Positions 48,860 through 56,628 of a stretch of 56,628 bases of DNA are shown here, in pieces. The stretch covers positions 1 to 56,628 of the forward strand of contig CAYONQ010000003.1 of NCBI GenBank assembly GCA_964405375.1, written 5' to 3'. The first letter of the stretch is position 1. Every line of letters begins with the position of its first letter. The stretch is from CAYONQ01 sp964405375. Its GTDB lineage: Bacteria > Planctomycetota > Phycisphaerae > Sedimentisphaerales > Anaerobacaceae. Position numbers and translations under genes: made by a program. The notes under the pieces are model-generated. The model saw only the letters and a program-made list of their open reading frames with translations. It did no database searches and had not been told where the DNA came from.

Positions 48860-49735
48860 ATGTCAGAAGAAATACTAAAGTTAGGCATACCCGTAGGCAG
48901 TCTGCAAAAGGCGACAATTGAACTTCTCGGAAAGGCCGGTTTCCACATAACCGATTCGGAAAGAAGATTCACGCCGAGCATAGACGATGAGCAAATCCAG
49001 CCGATTATGCTGCGGGCACAGGAGATGAGCAGATACGTCGCCGACGGCGTCCTTGACGCCGGCATTACCGGCTACGATTGGATAATGGAGAACGGCTCAG
49101 ACGTGGTTGAGGTCGCTGAACTCGCCTACAGCAAGGCGACAAACAAGCCGGCCAGATGGGTACTGGCTGTGCCTGATGAATCCAAGGCAGCCAGGCCGCA
49201 GGACCTACGAGGCGGCATAATCGCAACCGAGCTGGTGAATGTAACGAAGAGATATTTCGCAGATAAAAACATCGACGTAAAGGTTGAATTCAGCTGGGGC
49301 GCTACCGAGGTGAAGGCAGGGCTGGTAGATGCAATAGTGGAACTTACCGAGACAGGCAGGACACTTGCGGCAAATAACCTGCGGATAATAGATACCGTTA
49401 TAACCTCCACGACAAGGTTAATAGCGAACAAAAAGGCCTGGCAGGATAAATTCAAACGCCAGAAGATTGAAAACATCACCATTTTGCTTAACGCCGCTAT
49501 CGACGCCCGAAGCAGAGTCGGGTTAAAGATGAACGTAAAGAAAAGCGACATCGAGGCCATTTTGAAGGTTCTGCCTGCCGAAAAAAGCCCGACTATCTCG
49601 AGTTTGGCCAACTCCGATTATGTGGCCGTAGAGGTGGTTATTGAAGATAAGGTCGAGCGAACGCTGGTTCCGGCCTTGAAACGGGTAGGCGCCTCAGGCA
49701 TAATCACCTACCCCCTCAATAAGGTCATACACTAA
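48860..49735 (+). CDS. hisG: ATP phosphoribosyltransferase (long form)
   Basis: A 291-residue HisG, first step of histidine synthesis (ATP + PRPP to phosphoribosyl-ATP). 'LKLGIPVGSLQKATIELLGK', 'ADGVLDAGITGYDWIMENG', 'GIIATELVNVTKRYFADKN', 'DAIVELTETGRTLAANNLRI' and a C-terminal ACT-like regulatory domain ('VAVEVVIEDKVERTLVPALKRVGASGIITYPLNKVI' in part) mark the long, His-inhibited form that does not need HisZ. AAAGG before ATG 48860. No other his gene is close. Confidence 0.95.
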   Translation: MSEEILKLGIPVGSLQKATIELLGKAGFHITDSERRFTPSIDDEQIQPIMLRAQEMSRYVADGVLDAGITGYDWIMENGSDVVEVAELAYSKATNKPARWVLAVPDESKAARPQDLRGGIIATELVNVTKRYFADKNIDVKVEFSWGATEVKAGLVDAIVELTETGRTLAANNLRIIDTVITSTTRLIANKKAWQDKFKRQKIENITILLNAAIDARSRVGLKMNVKKSDIEAILKVLPAEKSPTISSLANSDYVAVEVVIEDKVERTLVPALKRVGASGIITYPLNKVIH

Positions 49736-49788
49736 TTTCATGGCTTGCGACCGGTGTCTCACCAGAAGTTCCAGCAATTCACGCAGCT

Positions 49789-51702
49789 TTAGTCCGTACT
49801 GGTGGGATTGAGGTAATTGAATTCGAAGAAGAAGCCGTCCGGCCTACTGATTCCATATAAAATGGACGACCCGAAATATTTGCGCACAACATCAAAGTCC
49901 GGCAGAAGCTCGAAGCTAAACGAATCCAATCCCCCCTGCGAAAACATCAAACCGGCACCGGGACCCATTGCCACATTCGAGACCTTGCTTTTGCCGGCTT
50001 CTTTTATCATTCGCCAGAAGATTTCGCTCGAGGCCGCATTATCCTCCAAATGAGCCATACCAACAACAGAAGGTATGGTCAACCTGGCGTCAGCGAACCA
50101 CTTTGCCGAACTAACCGATACAGCTTCGGTACTGCTTAATGTCCGGATAGCCCGTTCAACACTTGAGTCGGTTCCGAAAATCAGATGAGTATCGGTAATG
50201 GTAAATGCAAAAGTAGGTATCTGTGGAACAGCCGGCCCGGCAGGCGCCTGCATCGGTATCCTCTCGCCGGGCAGGAACCTCGGCAGCATACCCGACAGGT
50301 CAATCAGATACATCGTATGGCCCAGAAGCTCGCGGACGGCATCAGGGTTATTCCGGGCTATCAATTTGCTGTGCAAAGTTGACAGGGACTTTTCAAGGGC
50401 TCGACGGTTTAGAATCGCCAAAGCAAAAAGCGATTCCGGCGGCGCCGGTGTACCGGCGGCAGAGGTCGGCTGGGTCGTGCCCCGGGCAAATACAATTTGC
50501 GAGCCAAGATGGTCGATAACATCGGTCTTCAACTGCAGGCCGGGCCGGCCATCCGGGCCGGGCGGCAAAAGAGGAGCATACATCCCTGCTGCATTCATAG
50601 GGTCGAACTTATAGAGAATATCGTGAAGCTCTTTATACGCCTTTTTAACATTCAAATTCAAAAATGCCACCGAATAGGCCGACTCAGAAACAAACTTCGG
50701 CGCTTTAACAACACCCGATTCAATCTCTAACATCCTGCAAATGCCTTTTTTCGCGCCGTTAATTCTCAGAGACGCCTTGCCACGACAACTGCTGCCGGGA
50801 CCTCTGGCAAGACCTATCGAACAGCCAACGGCTGCAACATTATCAAGCCCCAGATTAGCCATTGTCGATTGCGCCTCGCCGGTAGCGCCCTCGGCAACGG
50901 CCATTTTGATTACCTGCTTTATATTAACGTAAACGTTAATATCGTGGTACGGCCCAACGGTCGCAATGACGGCTGCATAATCGGTGTCGTCAGCCAGAGT
51001 CGCGCTGTCGGCACCCTTGATATGCGCAATGACAAACTTAAGGGTCTCCAGATTCATAGACCCTATCAGGCAGTCGTCAATAAAACAGTAACTGGTCTTT
51101 GCCGGCTGCCGATACACTGTTTTCATCGGCGGCATACCTTCCTGTTCCGGCGTATAGCTGCTATAGTCCGGAACCTGCACCGGCGGAAGTTCCTCGATTA
51201 ACGTTATAATGTCAATACCGCGATAATCCTCACTCTTGCGGTGTGCACCATCTTCAATGGCCTTCCGAGCCATTTCCTCTACTACTTCTTTGATTTTGTC
51301 GATTTTTTCGCCCCACTGGCTTATGAACAAAACCGGTGGCTCATCGGCCTTTTTGCCCGGCTCATCAAGTACCAAAGCAATGGCCACTCTGCCTTGGGGC
51401 AATATATCTGCGTCGACAATCGCCTCTAAAATCTCGTTATCCAGCTCCCGCATCTTTTCGCGCCACTTTGCTTTGAAGTTCTCGACAAAGGCCGCCATCG
51501 CCGGGTCTTTGTAAAGTTTGTAAAGATTGGTTTTTTCAAATTGTGTCTTGAGCCGGCTGAAATCATCGACATCCACCAGCAGCAGCGTCTCGAGCGGAAC
51601 AAGCTTGGCCGTCTTCGGCAGTACTACGGCCTGCGCACAAGCCGATGCACATACAACAAATATGGTTACGACACCAACTATTGTTTTCGTGGTACATCCC
51701 AT
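49789..51702 (-). CDS. Large exported planctomycete protein, unknown function
   Basis: A 637-residue exported protein with a signal peptide ('MGCTTKTIVGVVTIFVVCASACAQA'-like, cleaved before 'VVLPKTAKLVPLETLL'). It is a mix of helices and sheets with the repeated theme 'VLFISQWGEKIDKIKEVVEE', 'SYCFIDDCLIGSMNLETLKF', 'LIDLSGMLPRFLPGERIPM' and 'VERAIRTLSSTEAVSVSSAK', typical of planctomycete proteins related to DUF3352-like families. The last residues 'YGISRPDGFFFEFNYLNP' are characteristic. ATG 51702 with AAAGG is chosen over the frame start at 51768. Function unknown. Confidence 0.6.
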   Translation of the reverse strand: MGCTTKTIVGVVTIFVVCASACAQAVVLPKTAKLVPLETLLLVDVDDFSRLKTQFEKTNLYKLYKDPAMAAFVENFKAKWREKMRELDNEILEAIVDADILPQGRVAIALVLDEPGKKADEPPVLFISQWGEKIDKIKEVVEEMARKAIEDGAHRKSEDYRGIDIITLIEELPPVQVPDYSSYTPEQEGMPPMKTVYRQPAKTSYCFIDDCLIGSMNLETLKFVIAHIKGADSATLADDTDYAAVIATVGPYHDINVYVNIKQVIKMAVAEGATGEAQSTMANLGLDNVAAVGCSIGLARGPGSSCRGKASLRINGAKKGICRMLEIESGVVKAPKFVSESAYSVAFLNLNVKKAYKELHDILYKFDPMNAAGMYAPLLPPGPDGRPGLQLKTDVIDHLGSQIVFARGTTQPTSAAGTPAPPESLFALAILNRRALEKSLSTLHSKLIARNNPDAVRELLGHTMYLIDLSGMLPRFLPGERIPMQAPAGPAVPQIPTFAFTITDTHLIFGTDSSVERAIRTLSSTEAVSVSSAKWFADARLTIPSVVGMAHLEDNAASSEIFWRMIKEAGKSKVSNVAMGPGAGLMFSQGGLDSFSFELLPDFDVVRKYFGSSILYGISRPDGFFFEFNYLNPTSTD

Positions 51703-51771
51703 TTTTAGGCCTTTCGATAAAAGCCGCCTCGCACTTCGTATAGTGCGGTTTGCTTGCTGATGGGACACAGG

Positions 51772-52797
51772 TCACGGTTCATCGGATACGTTTTTGTCGT
51801 TGAGGGATTCCGGCTGGTCCTTACTACGCCTTCGGTCCGGCTGAAGATATTTGAAACCGGTGTTTGGGTTATCTTTATCATAGACAAAGGCATCGCGGTT
51901 TTCTATGAAATGCTTTACATAGTCAACCGGTATGGCAAATCCGAGTCCTCCGAAGAATATATATCCCATATTTGTAACGCCGATGACCTCACCTGCAAGG
52001 TTAAACAAAGGCCCGCCCGAATTGCCCGGATTGATATCAGCGTTGGTCTGGATATACACAAGCCCATCAAACGCCCTGTTTCTCGTGCTGATGACGCCAT
52101 TGGTAACCGTCCGCTCCAAGCCGAGGGGATTTCCGATAGCAAAGACATCCTCGCCCACCTTGATATCGTCAATGTCACCCAGGTATGCACAGGGGATTTT
52201 CGTATCGCCGATGTCTTCGACCTTTAACAGCGCCAGGTCAACAAAAGGATTGATGGCCTCAATCTTGACCTTTTTGAATTTCTTTTTTTCAAAGCCGTGC
52301 TTTGCTCTCTGGAACATAGTAACTTCAATCTTCGTCTCCCTTTCTATCACGTGATAATTAGTTACCAGGTATCCTTCTTCATTGAGGAAGAACCCCGACC
52401 CCATCCCTGCAGGGCTTGAGACCTTTACAACCGCCTCAGAAAATGCGTCCACGCATTCTTCAATGGTCGTCTTTTTCAGGCTGGCGGTCCTGTATAATTG
52501 GCCGGCCAGCGGCTGCAGTTTATCTATCTCGGCGTATAGGCCGTTGACGTCGGCATCCTCAATCTTAAGCTCGCCTGTATATTCGTATTCGAGTATATTC
52601 TCTTTTGGGATAGTCAGGACCGTTACGCCGATATCCACATATAACTGGGTCTCCTTTTCTGCAAGGATGTCGCCGGTTAACCTCTGGCCTTTTTTGAGCA
52701 CAATTGTATCGGCGAATAAATCGGGGACCAAACAAAGTGCACAAGCCCACAAGCCCACAAGAATGTAAAGCCACTTATAACTCCCGCGTTCAAACAT
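51772..52797 (-). CDS. Trypsin-like (HtrA/DegP-type) serine protease without PDZ
   Basis: A 341-residue exported serine protease: signal peptide at 1-29, then a small beta domain ('DTIVLKKGQRLTGDILAEKE'), helical linker, and the protease domain with the triad His in 'LVTNYHVIERE', Asp in 'NPFVDLALLKVED', Ser in 'INPGNSGGPLFNLAGEV'. There is no PDZ domain after the protease domain; the tail is basic/polar. Ribosome site GGAG before ATG 52797. It lies 69 nt upstream of the large exported protein gene on the same strand; the pair may be co-transcribed. Confidence 0.88.
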   Translation of the reverse strand: MFERGSYKWLYILVGLWACALCLVPDLFADTIVLKKGQRLTGDILAEKETQLYVDIGVTVLTIPKENILEYEYTGELKIEDADVNGLYAEIDKLQPLAGQLYRTASLKKTTIEECVDAFSEAVVKVSSPAGMGSGFFLNEEGYLVTNYHVIERETKIEVTMFQRAKHGFEKKKFKKVKIEAINPFVDLALLKVEDIGDTKIPCAYLGDIDDIKVGEDVFAIGNPLGLERTVTNGVISTRNRAFDGLVYIQTNADINPGNSGGPLFNLAGEVIGVTNMGYIFFGGLGFAIPVDYVKHFIENRDAFVYDKDNPNTGFKYLQPDRRRSKDQPESLNDKNVSDEP

Positions 52798-52950
52798 TTA
52801 TCACTCCCGAATCAACAATAGCATATACGCTGCGCACCATTTTAATAGTTATTCCTCCCTGATGCAAATGGAAAACACCCCTGCCATATCAACTCAACAT
52901 CGACATTTTCAGGTGATAAATCCACTTGCCCTGCTTGTCCCGTGAGACTT

Positions 52951-52985
52951 GCCCTGTGAGATGCGTCGTATGCTATCTCATCAGG
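52951..52985. repeat. Hairpin unit A (GAGAT/ATCTC)
   Basis: CCCTGTGAGAT (52951-52961) pairs with ATCTCATCAGGG (52974-52985) with one bulge; loop of 12 nt. Confidence 0.65.
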
Positions 52986-53054
52986 GTGCGTCGTTGGCTA
53001 TCTCACTGGGGTGAAGTGCGATAGTTTACCCTGCCTGCCCCGTGAGATGTGCCT

Positions 53055-53089
53055 GCCCTGTGGGATGTGTCGTTTACTATCCCATCGGG
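53055..53089. repeat. Hairpin unit B (GGGAT/ATCCC)
   Basis: CCCTGTGGGAT (53055-53065) pairs with ATCCCATCGGGG (53078-53089), loop of 12 nt. Both halves changed A to G / T to C relative to unit A. Confidence 0.65.
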
Positions 53090-53127
53090 GCCTTTCACTA
53101 TCTCACCGGGGTGAGATGCGAAAGTTT

Positions 53128-53159
53128 ACCCCGTGAAGTGCTTTTGCTACTTCACCGGG
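53128..53159. repeat. Hairpin unit C (GAAGT/ACTTC)
   Basis: CCCCGTGAAGT (53128-53138) pairs with ACTTCACCGGGG (53148-53159), loop of 9 nt. Here the pair GAGAT/ATCTC is replaced by GAAGT/ACTTC on both sides. Confidence 0.65.
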
Positions 53160-53268
53160 GCTATCCTACCAGGAGCTTTCAGGGTATCTCTTAGGGTTTT
53201 TCACCTATCGCCTGCCCTCCGCCTCGTTGGCTATCTCATCAGGGCTACTTCACCGAGGCATCTCATCG
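53159..53268 (+). repeat. 110-bp direct repeat, copy 1
   Basis: Matches 53763-53872 at 108 of 110 positions, same orientation; begins GCTATCCTACCAGG and ends near GCATCTCATCGG. Confidence 0.85.
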
Positions 53269-53651
53269 GGTTCATTCCCGCAAAACCCTATATCCGTCCT
53301 TTACAAACACCCTGCTCAATCCATCTAACACGTCTCTGTGCAGCCCTTTTCTGCTTTCAGCATTAACGCTAAAACACACCTCCTTAACCTTATCGATTAT
53401 GTGAGCCATATTTCAGCCAACACCTGAAAATAAACTTCACACCCTTATGGAGGGGACAAAGGGGGGGCCCCCTCCACTTGTCCACTGTAGGTTTCTTATA
53501 TTTGTTTAGCCCTCCAACCCGTCTTTCGTGGTTGGGGGGTTATCCTTCGATGCGGATTTTCCCCCATCTCGCAAACTGCCTTAACTGCTCTCTTGTTCCA
53601 CTTTACCACGATGAAATGCGATAGTTTACCCTGTGAGATTTACCACGCCTG

Positions 53652-53686
53652 CCCTGTGGGATGCGCCGTTTGCTATCCCATCGGGG
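53652..53686. repeat. Hairpin unit D (GGGAT/ATCCC)
   Basis: CCCTGTGGGAT (53652-53662) pairs with ATCCCATCGGGG (53675-53686), loop 12 nt. It repeats unit B with a different loop sequence. Confidence 0.65.
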
Positions 53687-53762
53687 TTGTTCACTATCCC
53701 ACCAAGATGAGATGCTTTATTTACCCCGTGAAGTGCGATAGTTTACCCTGTGAGATGCCGCA

Positions 53763-53872
53763 GCTATCCTACCAGGAGCTTTCAGGGTATCTCTTAGGGT
53801 TTTTCACCTATCGCCTGCCCTCCACCTCGTTGGCTATCTCATCAGGGCTACTTCACCGGGGCATCTCATCGG
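53763..53872 (+). repeat. 110-bp direct repeat, copy 2
   Basis: Second copy of 53159-53268; two substitutions (g/a and a/g). Flanked on the left by unit sequence 'GAAGTGCGATAGTTTACCC' as in copy 1. Confidence 0.85.
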
Positions 53873-54022
53873 CCTTCTACTTTCTCCGCTTCGGTGCCCT
53901 GCCCCACCCCCCGTGCTGGGGGTTTTGCAGGATACCGAAAATCGTTGCCTTACATCCACAAATGTATATAATGTGCTCTAAACAAATTCGCAAAGATGAA
54001 CCTCGTTTTCAGGGTGGAAACA

Positions 54023-56581
54023 ATGCCCAAACAACGCATATTTGAGACTTCAAGTATAACTCCTTGGTCTCGAAAACTTTATCGTAACGCGGATGAATTC
54101 TGGCGGAATTCGGAAGACTTGCACCATGCGTATATAATATACCGAACACTTAACGGGTATTATAAAGACATATTCGAACCTGATGCTGTATTCTACGTCG
54201 GCAAGTCACCTGCCGCATATTTTAAAACCGTCAAGACAAATGATATATCAGAAGGAGATGTACGCAAATGGCATAGATTTCTTTGGAATCAGGCCGTAGT
54301 GCCAATGTTAATAATAAAATCCCTTACTCGAATTCGAGTCTACACTGCTTATACCAAACCAGAAGAGCAAGATAGTAGCACACGTATTGCATTGATTCTG
54401 GATGAAACAGCAGACGCATTAGAACTCGACCAATTATTGACTGCGATCGAAGCGGGAACGATCTTCGAAGAAAAACCTGAATTATTTCAACGTTCTCGTG
54501 CGGTAGACCGTTATTTGTTGAGAAGCCTAAATGCAACTGCTCATAGATTGGCAGAGACCCAAAAAGGGAACGTTAACAAAACAAATCTGAAATTTGTTCA
54601 CCAATTCCTCACTCGTCTGCTGTTTGTTTGCTATCTGATAGAAAGGGGAATGATCAAAGGTGCCAACTTTGACGATGAGGAGCTTAAAAAACTTCACCCA
54701 GCCACGACCGGAACGGAAGGATATTTCATCCGTCATCTATTCCGTGAGCTTAATACATACCCCAAAAAAAGAGACGCCTTATGCCGAATTTTTTCTCGTG
54801 TAAAACAACGTTTTAATGGAAGCCTCTTTCCGGAAGGGATTACGAAAGAAAAAAGTCGATATAATCCTGCCTTTATAGAAACGTTGGAGTTTTTTTTAAA
54901 TGGACACGACCCGGAAAACAAACAATTTATGCTTGGCTTCTGGGCTTATGACTTTCGTGTTATTCCCATTGAAACAATCAGCGCCGTGTATGAAAGTTTT
55001 CTCAGTGCACAGGGAGAAATTGAAGAACTTCAGGGAGGGTATGATTCCCAACGTACTACCGGAGTATATTATACACCTTTGCACTTGGCTGAACTAATCG
55101 TAGATATTGCATTAGAAAATATCAAAGAAAGAATCAAAAAACCCATTCATGAACTTAAAGCCCTTGACCCGGCCTGCGGTAGTGGTGTATTCCTTGTTTC
55201 CCTGTTTGGCAGAATGGCCGAAAGCCTTTATCGTGCGAAAAAGTATGTGGGTCAAAATCCTCGTATCGGCTGGGCGCGTGATCTAATAGCACTTTTGCAT
55301 CAGTTGTATGGAATTGATATAAATCCAACGGCCTGCCACATCACCTGTTTTAGCTTGTATCTCGCACTGTTGGAGAAGCTCGAACCTAAGGATGTCGAAT
55401 ATCTTCACAAGCACGGGGAAGAATTACCACGTTTATTGGCAAATAACTTAAATGGATACAAAACAATATACCCAGAAAATTTCTTCGACCCGCACCTTTC
55501 TCTCAATGAGCGAGACTTTGATATAGTCATTGGAAATCCGCCTTGGGTTAGTCGCCATAATCAGAAAGACCAAAAATTTCTTAAATGGCAAAAAGAAAAT
55601 CCTACAGTTTTGGGACCAAATAGACAAATTGCTCATGGTTTTATGTGGAAAGTTCCCAAATATCTTTCCGACTCTGGCATTGGTTGCCTGTTACTTCCTG
55701 CTACTGTGTTACTCAATGATCACACTAACAAGTTCCAGGAACAATGGCTTAAATCTGTTACTGTTGAACGGGTTGTCAATTTTTCCGACCTGCGTTTTGT
55801 TTTATTTTCTGGTTCAGTTCATCCATGCATTGCAATTAAATTTCGTCCATTACCCTCTGGACCTGAGAATGTAATTATATACGAATCTCCCAAAACAGAT
55901 ATTCGTAGTCAAAAAGGTGGTCCCGTTTATATTCGTGAAGAAGATACTTCTATCTTACAATTGAAGGATATACTCGATGCTGCTGCTCAAGATAATGCCC
56001 CTGTTATCTGGAAATCTCGTTACTGGGGTACTTGGAGAGACCAGCGTCTCCTTAGACGTTTATCTGATCTTCCGAAGCTGAACAACTATGTCGGCACTGC
56101 TCGGAATCCGAAACGTTTCATTAAAGGACAGGGTTTTCAGGCGTTCAATCCTCAACCTGGTTCAGATATACCAAAAATTATAAAGAAAAAAGAACCGGAG
56201 AAACCTTGGTGGACACCTCAACAGCTTTTTCTTCCTGCTGGAAAGATGACTGATATTATAGTCGACCCTACAGTTTTCGAACCCGTAGGCGATCGATTTC
56301 AACAACTGCTTTTCCCACGCGATCCGAAAATATTTAGAGGGCCTAAAGTACTTGTAAGTCAGGGGGCACGGGATATGAAAGTTGCTTTTTGTGGTTTTGA
56401 CGTGATTTTTCAACATGCTCTCCAAACAATAACTGGAAGGGATTATGATGCAAACTTGTTACGTTTTCTAAGTGTTGTCACTAAATCAGATGTAATCCAA
56501 TATTATCTTTTTCATATCTCTTCCAACTGGGGTGTCGAAAGAGAAAGAGTTGATTTTCACGAATTACTTTCATTGGTCTGA
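54023..56581 (+). CDS. Eco57I/type IIG-like adenine DNA methyltransferase, C-terminally truncated
   Basis: An 852-residue N6-adenine methyltransferase of the Eco57I/type IIG style. After a ~360-residue N-terminal helical region ('LLFVCYLIERGMIKG', 'YFIRHLFRELNTYPKKRDAL'), 'YESFLSAQGEIEELQGGYDS' precedes SAM motif I 'LKALDPACGSGVFLVSLFG' (Asp382) and motif IV 'FDIVIGNPPWVSR' (N505-W508), then the target-recognition region. No PD-ExK nuclease motif is obvious, so it may be a solitary methylase or part of a BREX/DISARM-like set outside the window. The C-terminus ends abruptly after 'RERVDFHELLSLV', where family members continue; the stop lies in 'GGTCTGACCCCGAA', a repeat-like sequence. ATG 54023 with GGTGG upstream is used. 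Confidence 0.8.
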   Translation: MPKQRIFETSSITPWSRKLYRNADEFWRNSEDLHHAYIIYRTLNGYYKDIFEPDAVFYVGKSPAAYFKTVKTNDISEGDVRKWHRFLWNQAVVPMLIIKSLTRIRVYTAYTKPEEQDSSTRIALILDETADALELDQLLTAIEAGTIFEEKPELFQRSRAVDRYLLRSLNATAHRLAETQKGNVNKTNLKFVHQFLTRLLFVCYLIERGMIKGANFDDEELKKLHPATTGTEGYFIRHLFRELNTYPKKRDALCRIFSRVKQRFNGSLFPEGITKEKSRYNPAFIETLEFFLNGHDPENKQFMLGFWAYDFRVIPIETISAVYESFLSAQGEIEELQGGYDSQRTTGVYYTPLHLAELIVDIALENIKERIKKPIHELKALDPACGSGVFLVSLFGRMAESLYRAKKYVGQNPRIGWARDLIALLHQLYGIDINPTACHITCFSLYLALLEKLEPKDVEYLHKHGEELPRLLANNLNGYKTIYPENFFDPHLSLNERDFDIVIGNPPWVSRHNQKDQKFLKWQKENPTVLGPNRQIAHGFMWKVPKYLSDSGIGCLLLPATVLLNDHTNKFQEQWLKSVTVERVVNFSDLRFVLFSGSVHPCIAIKFRPLPSGPENVIIYESPKTDIRSQKGGPVYIREEDTSILQLKDILDAAAQDNAPVIWKSRYWGTWRDQRLLRRLSDLPKLNNYVGTARNPKRFIKGQGFQAFNPQPGSDIPKIIKKKEPEKPWWTPQQLFLPAGKMTDIIVDPTVFEPVGDRFQQLLFPRDPKIFRGPKVLVSQGARDMKVAFCGFDVIFQHALQTITGRDYDANLLRFLSVVTKSDVIQYYLFHISSNWGVERERVDFHELLSLV

Positions 56582-56628
56582 CCCCGAATTATGTACCACA
56601 CTTGATTAGAGAGTTATCCACGTTCCTT

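Larger units (their letters stand above)
52798..53995. other. Long intergenic region of hairpin units
   Basis: About 1.2 kb without a convincing gene. Most of 52940-53280 and 53590-53880 is made of short units reading CCC(C/T)GTGAGAT or CCC(C/T)GTGAAGT followed by the complementary ATCTCAC(C/G)GGG or ACTTCACCGGGG, plus 'GTGCGATAGTTTACCC'. The middle (53280-53590) is unrelated AT- and GC-mixed sequence. No coding signal, promoter or RNA gene is clear. Confidence 0.7.

Noticed and set aside
52940..53880. CRISPR-like array
   Set aside because: The units are short, unevenly spaced and palindromic, the spaces between are also repeats, and no cas gene is near. They do not form a repeat-spacer array.
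1..56628. tRNA or rRNA genes
   Set aside because: I scanned intergenic gaps by eye for GTTCGA-type T-loops with an acceptor stem and for 16S/23S landmarks and found none; a covariance search would be needed to exclude a tRNA.

Overview
The window looks like a chromosomal piece of a planctomycete, most likely class Phycisphaerae. This is inferred from gene content, not from a marker gene. The signs are ECF sigma factors paired with membrane-anchored partners, an H-x9-DG pseudopilin-type C-terminus, a secreted beta-helix/dockerin-like/heparinase fusion, several planctomycete-style lipoproteins, a full set of peptidoglycan precursor genes, and many dispersed intergenic repeats. I saw no rRNA, tRNA or CRISPR array.

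Layout. 1-2520: an ECF sigma/anti-sigma-like pair enclosed by long imperfect inverted repeats. 2521-4927: an accessory island with an 11-codon ORF followed by hairpins, a small HNH nuclease, a 68-residue Cys-rich protein and a HEPN-like protein. 5031-10257: two near-identical 65-bp direct repeats bracket a leftward carbohydrate cluster (ParB-like protein, PIG-L deacetylase, GT4 glycosyltransferase, GH100/debranching-like glycosidase), a DUF6868-like membrane protein and a 20-residue Lys-rich minigene. 10559-14293: a 1244-residue secreted polysaccharide-lyase-like fusion. 14849-29000: mainly core and housekeeping genes (prolyl oligopeptidase, DUF456, ACT protein, trans-sulfuration enzyme, dGTPase, HIT protein, two related lipoproteins, ilvD), then a solitary PD-(D/E)xK protein and a truncated gene that retains its promoter.

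29190-37762: two YkgJ-like Cys-cluster proteins, then a leftward run cobO, ispD, a LamG/DUF1080-like lipoprotein, hicBA, murC, murB, ddl, ftsQ, with a PilZ gene upstream. 38079-39880: a second ECF sigma gene coupled to a transmembrane LolA-like/TPR protein. 39927-43128: murD, pyrF and an anchored protein. 43390-49735: the translation/transcription operon nusA, infB, rbfA behind a long structured leader, then a degenerate HhH protein and hisG. 49789-52797: a secreted planctomycete protein and a trypsin-like protease. 52940-53880: an unusual field of short hairpins whose stems covary, including a 110-bp near-perfect direct duplication. 54023-56581: an Eco57I/type IIG-like adenine methyltransferase that seems cut off at its C-terminus.

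How the parts work together: murC-murB-ddl-ftsQ and murD supply and regulate peptidoglycan synthesis; nusA-infB-rbfA couple transcription and translation; the two sigma pairs look like envelope-signal systems. The most unusual material is non-coding or repeat-derived: the sigma cassette in long inverted repeats, the covarying hairpin field, the nusA leader, and repeats that have become coding sequence in murD and at gene ends. All functions are read from motifs by eye; no database search was possible.
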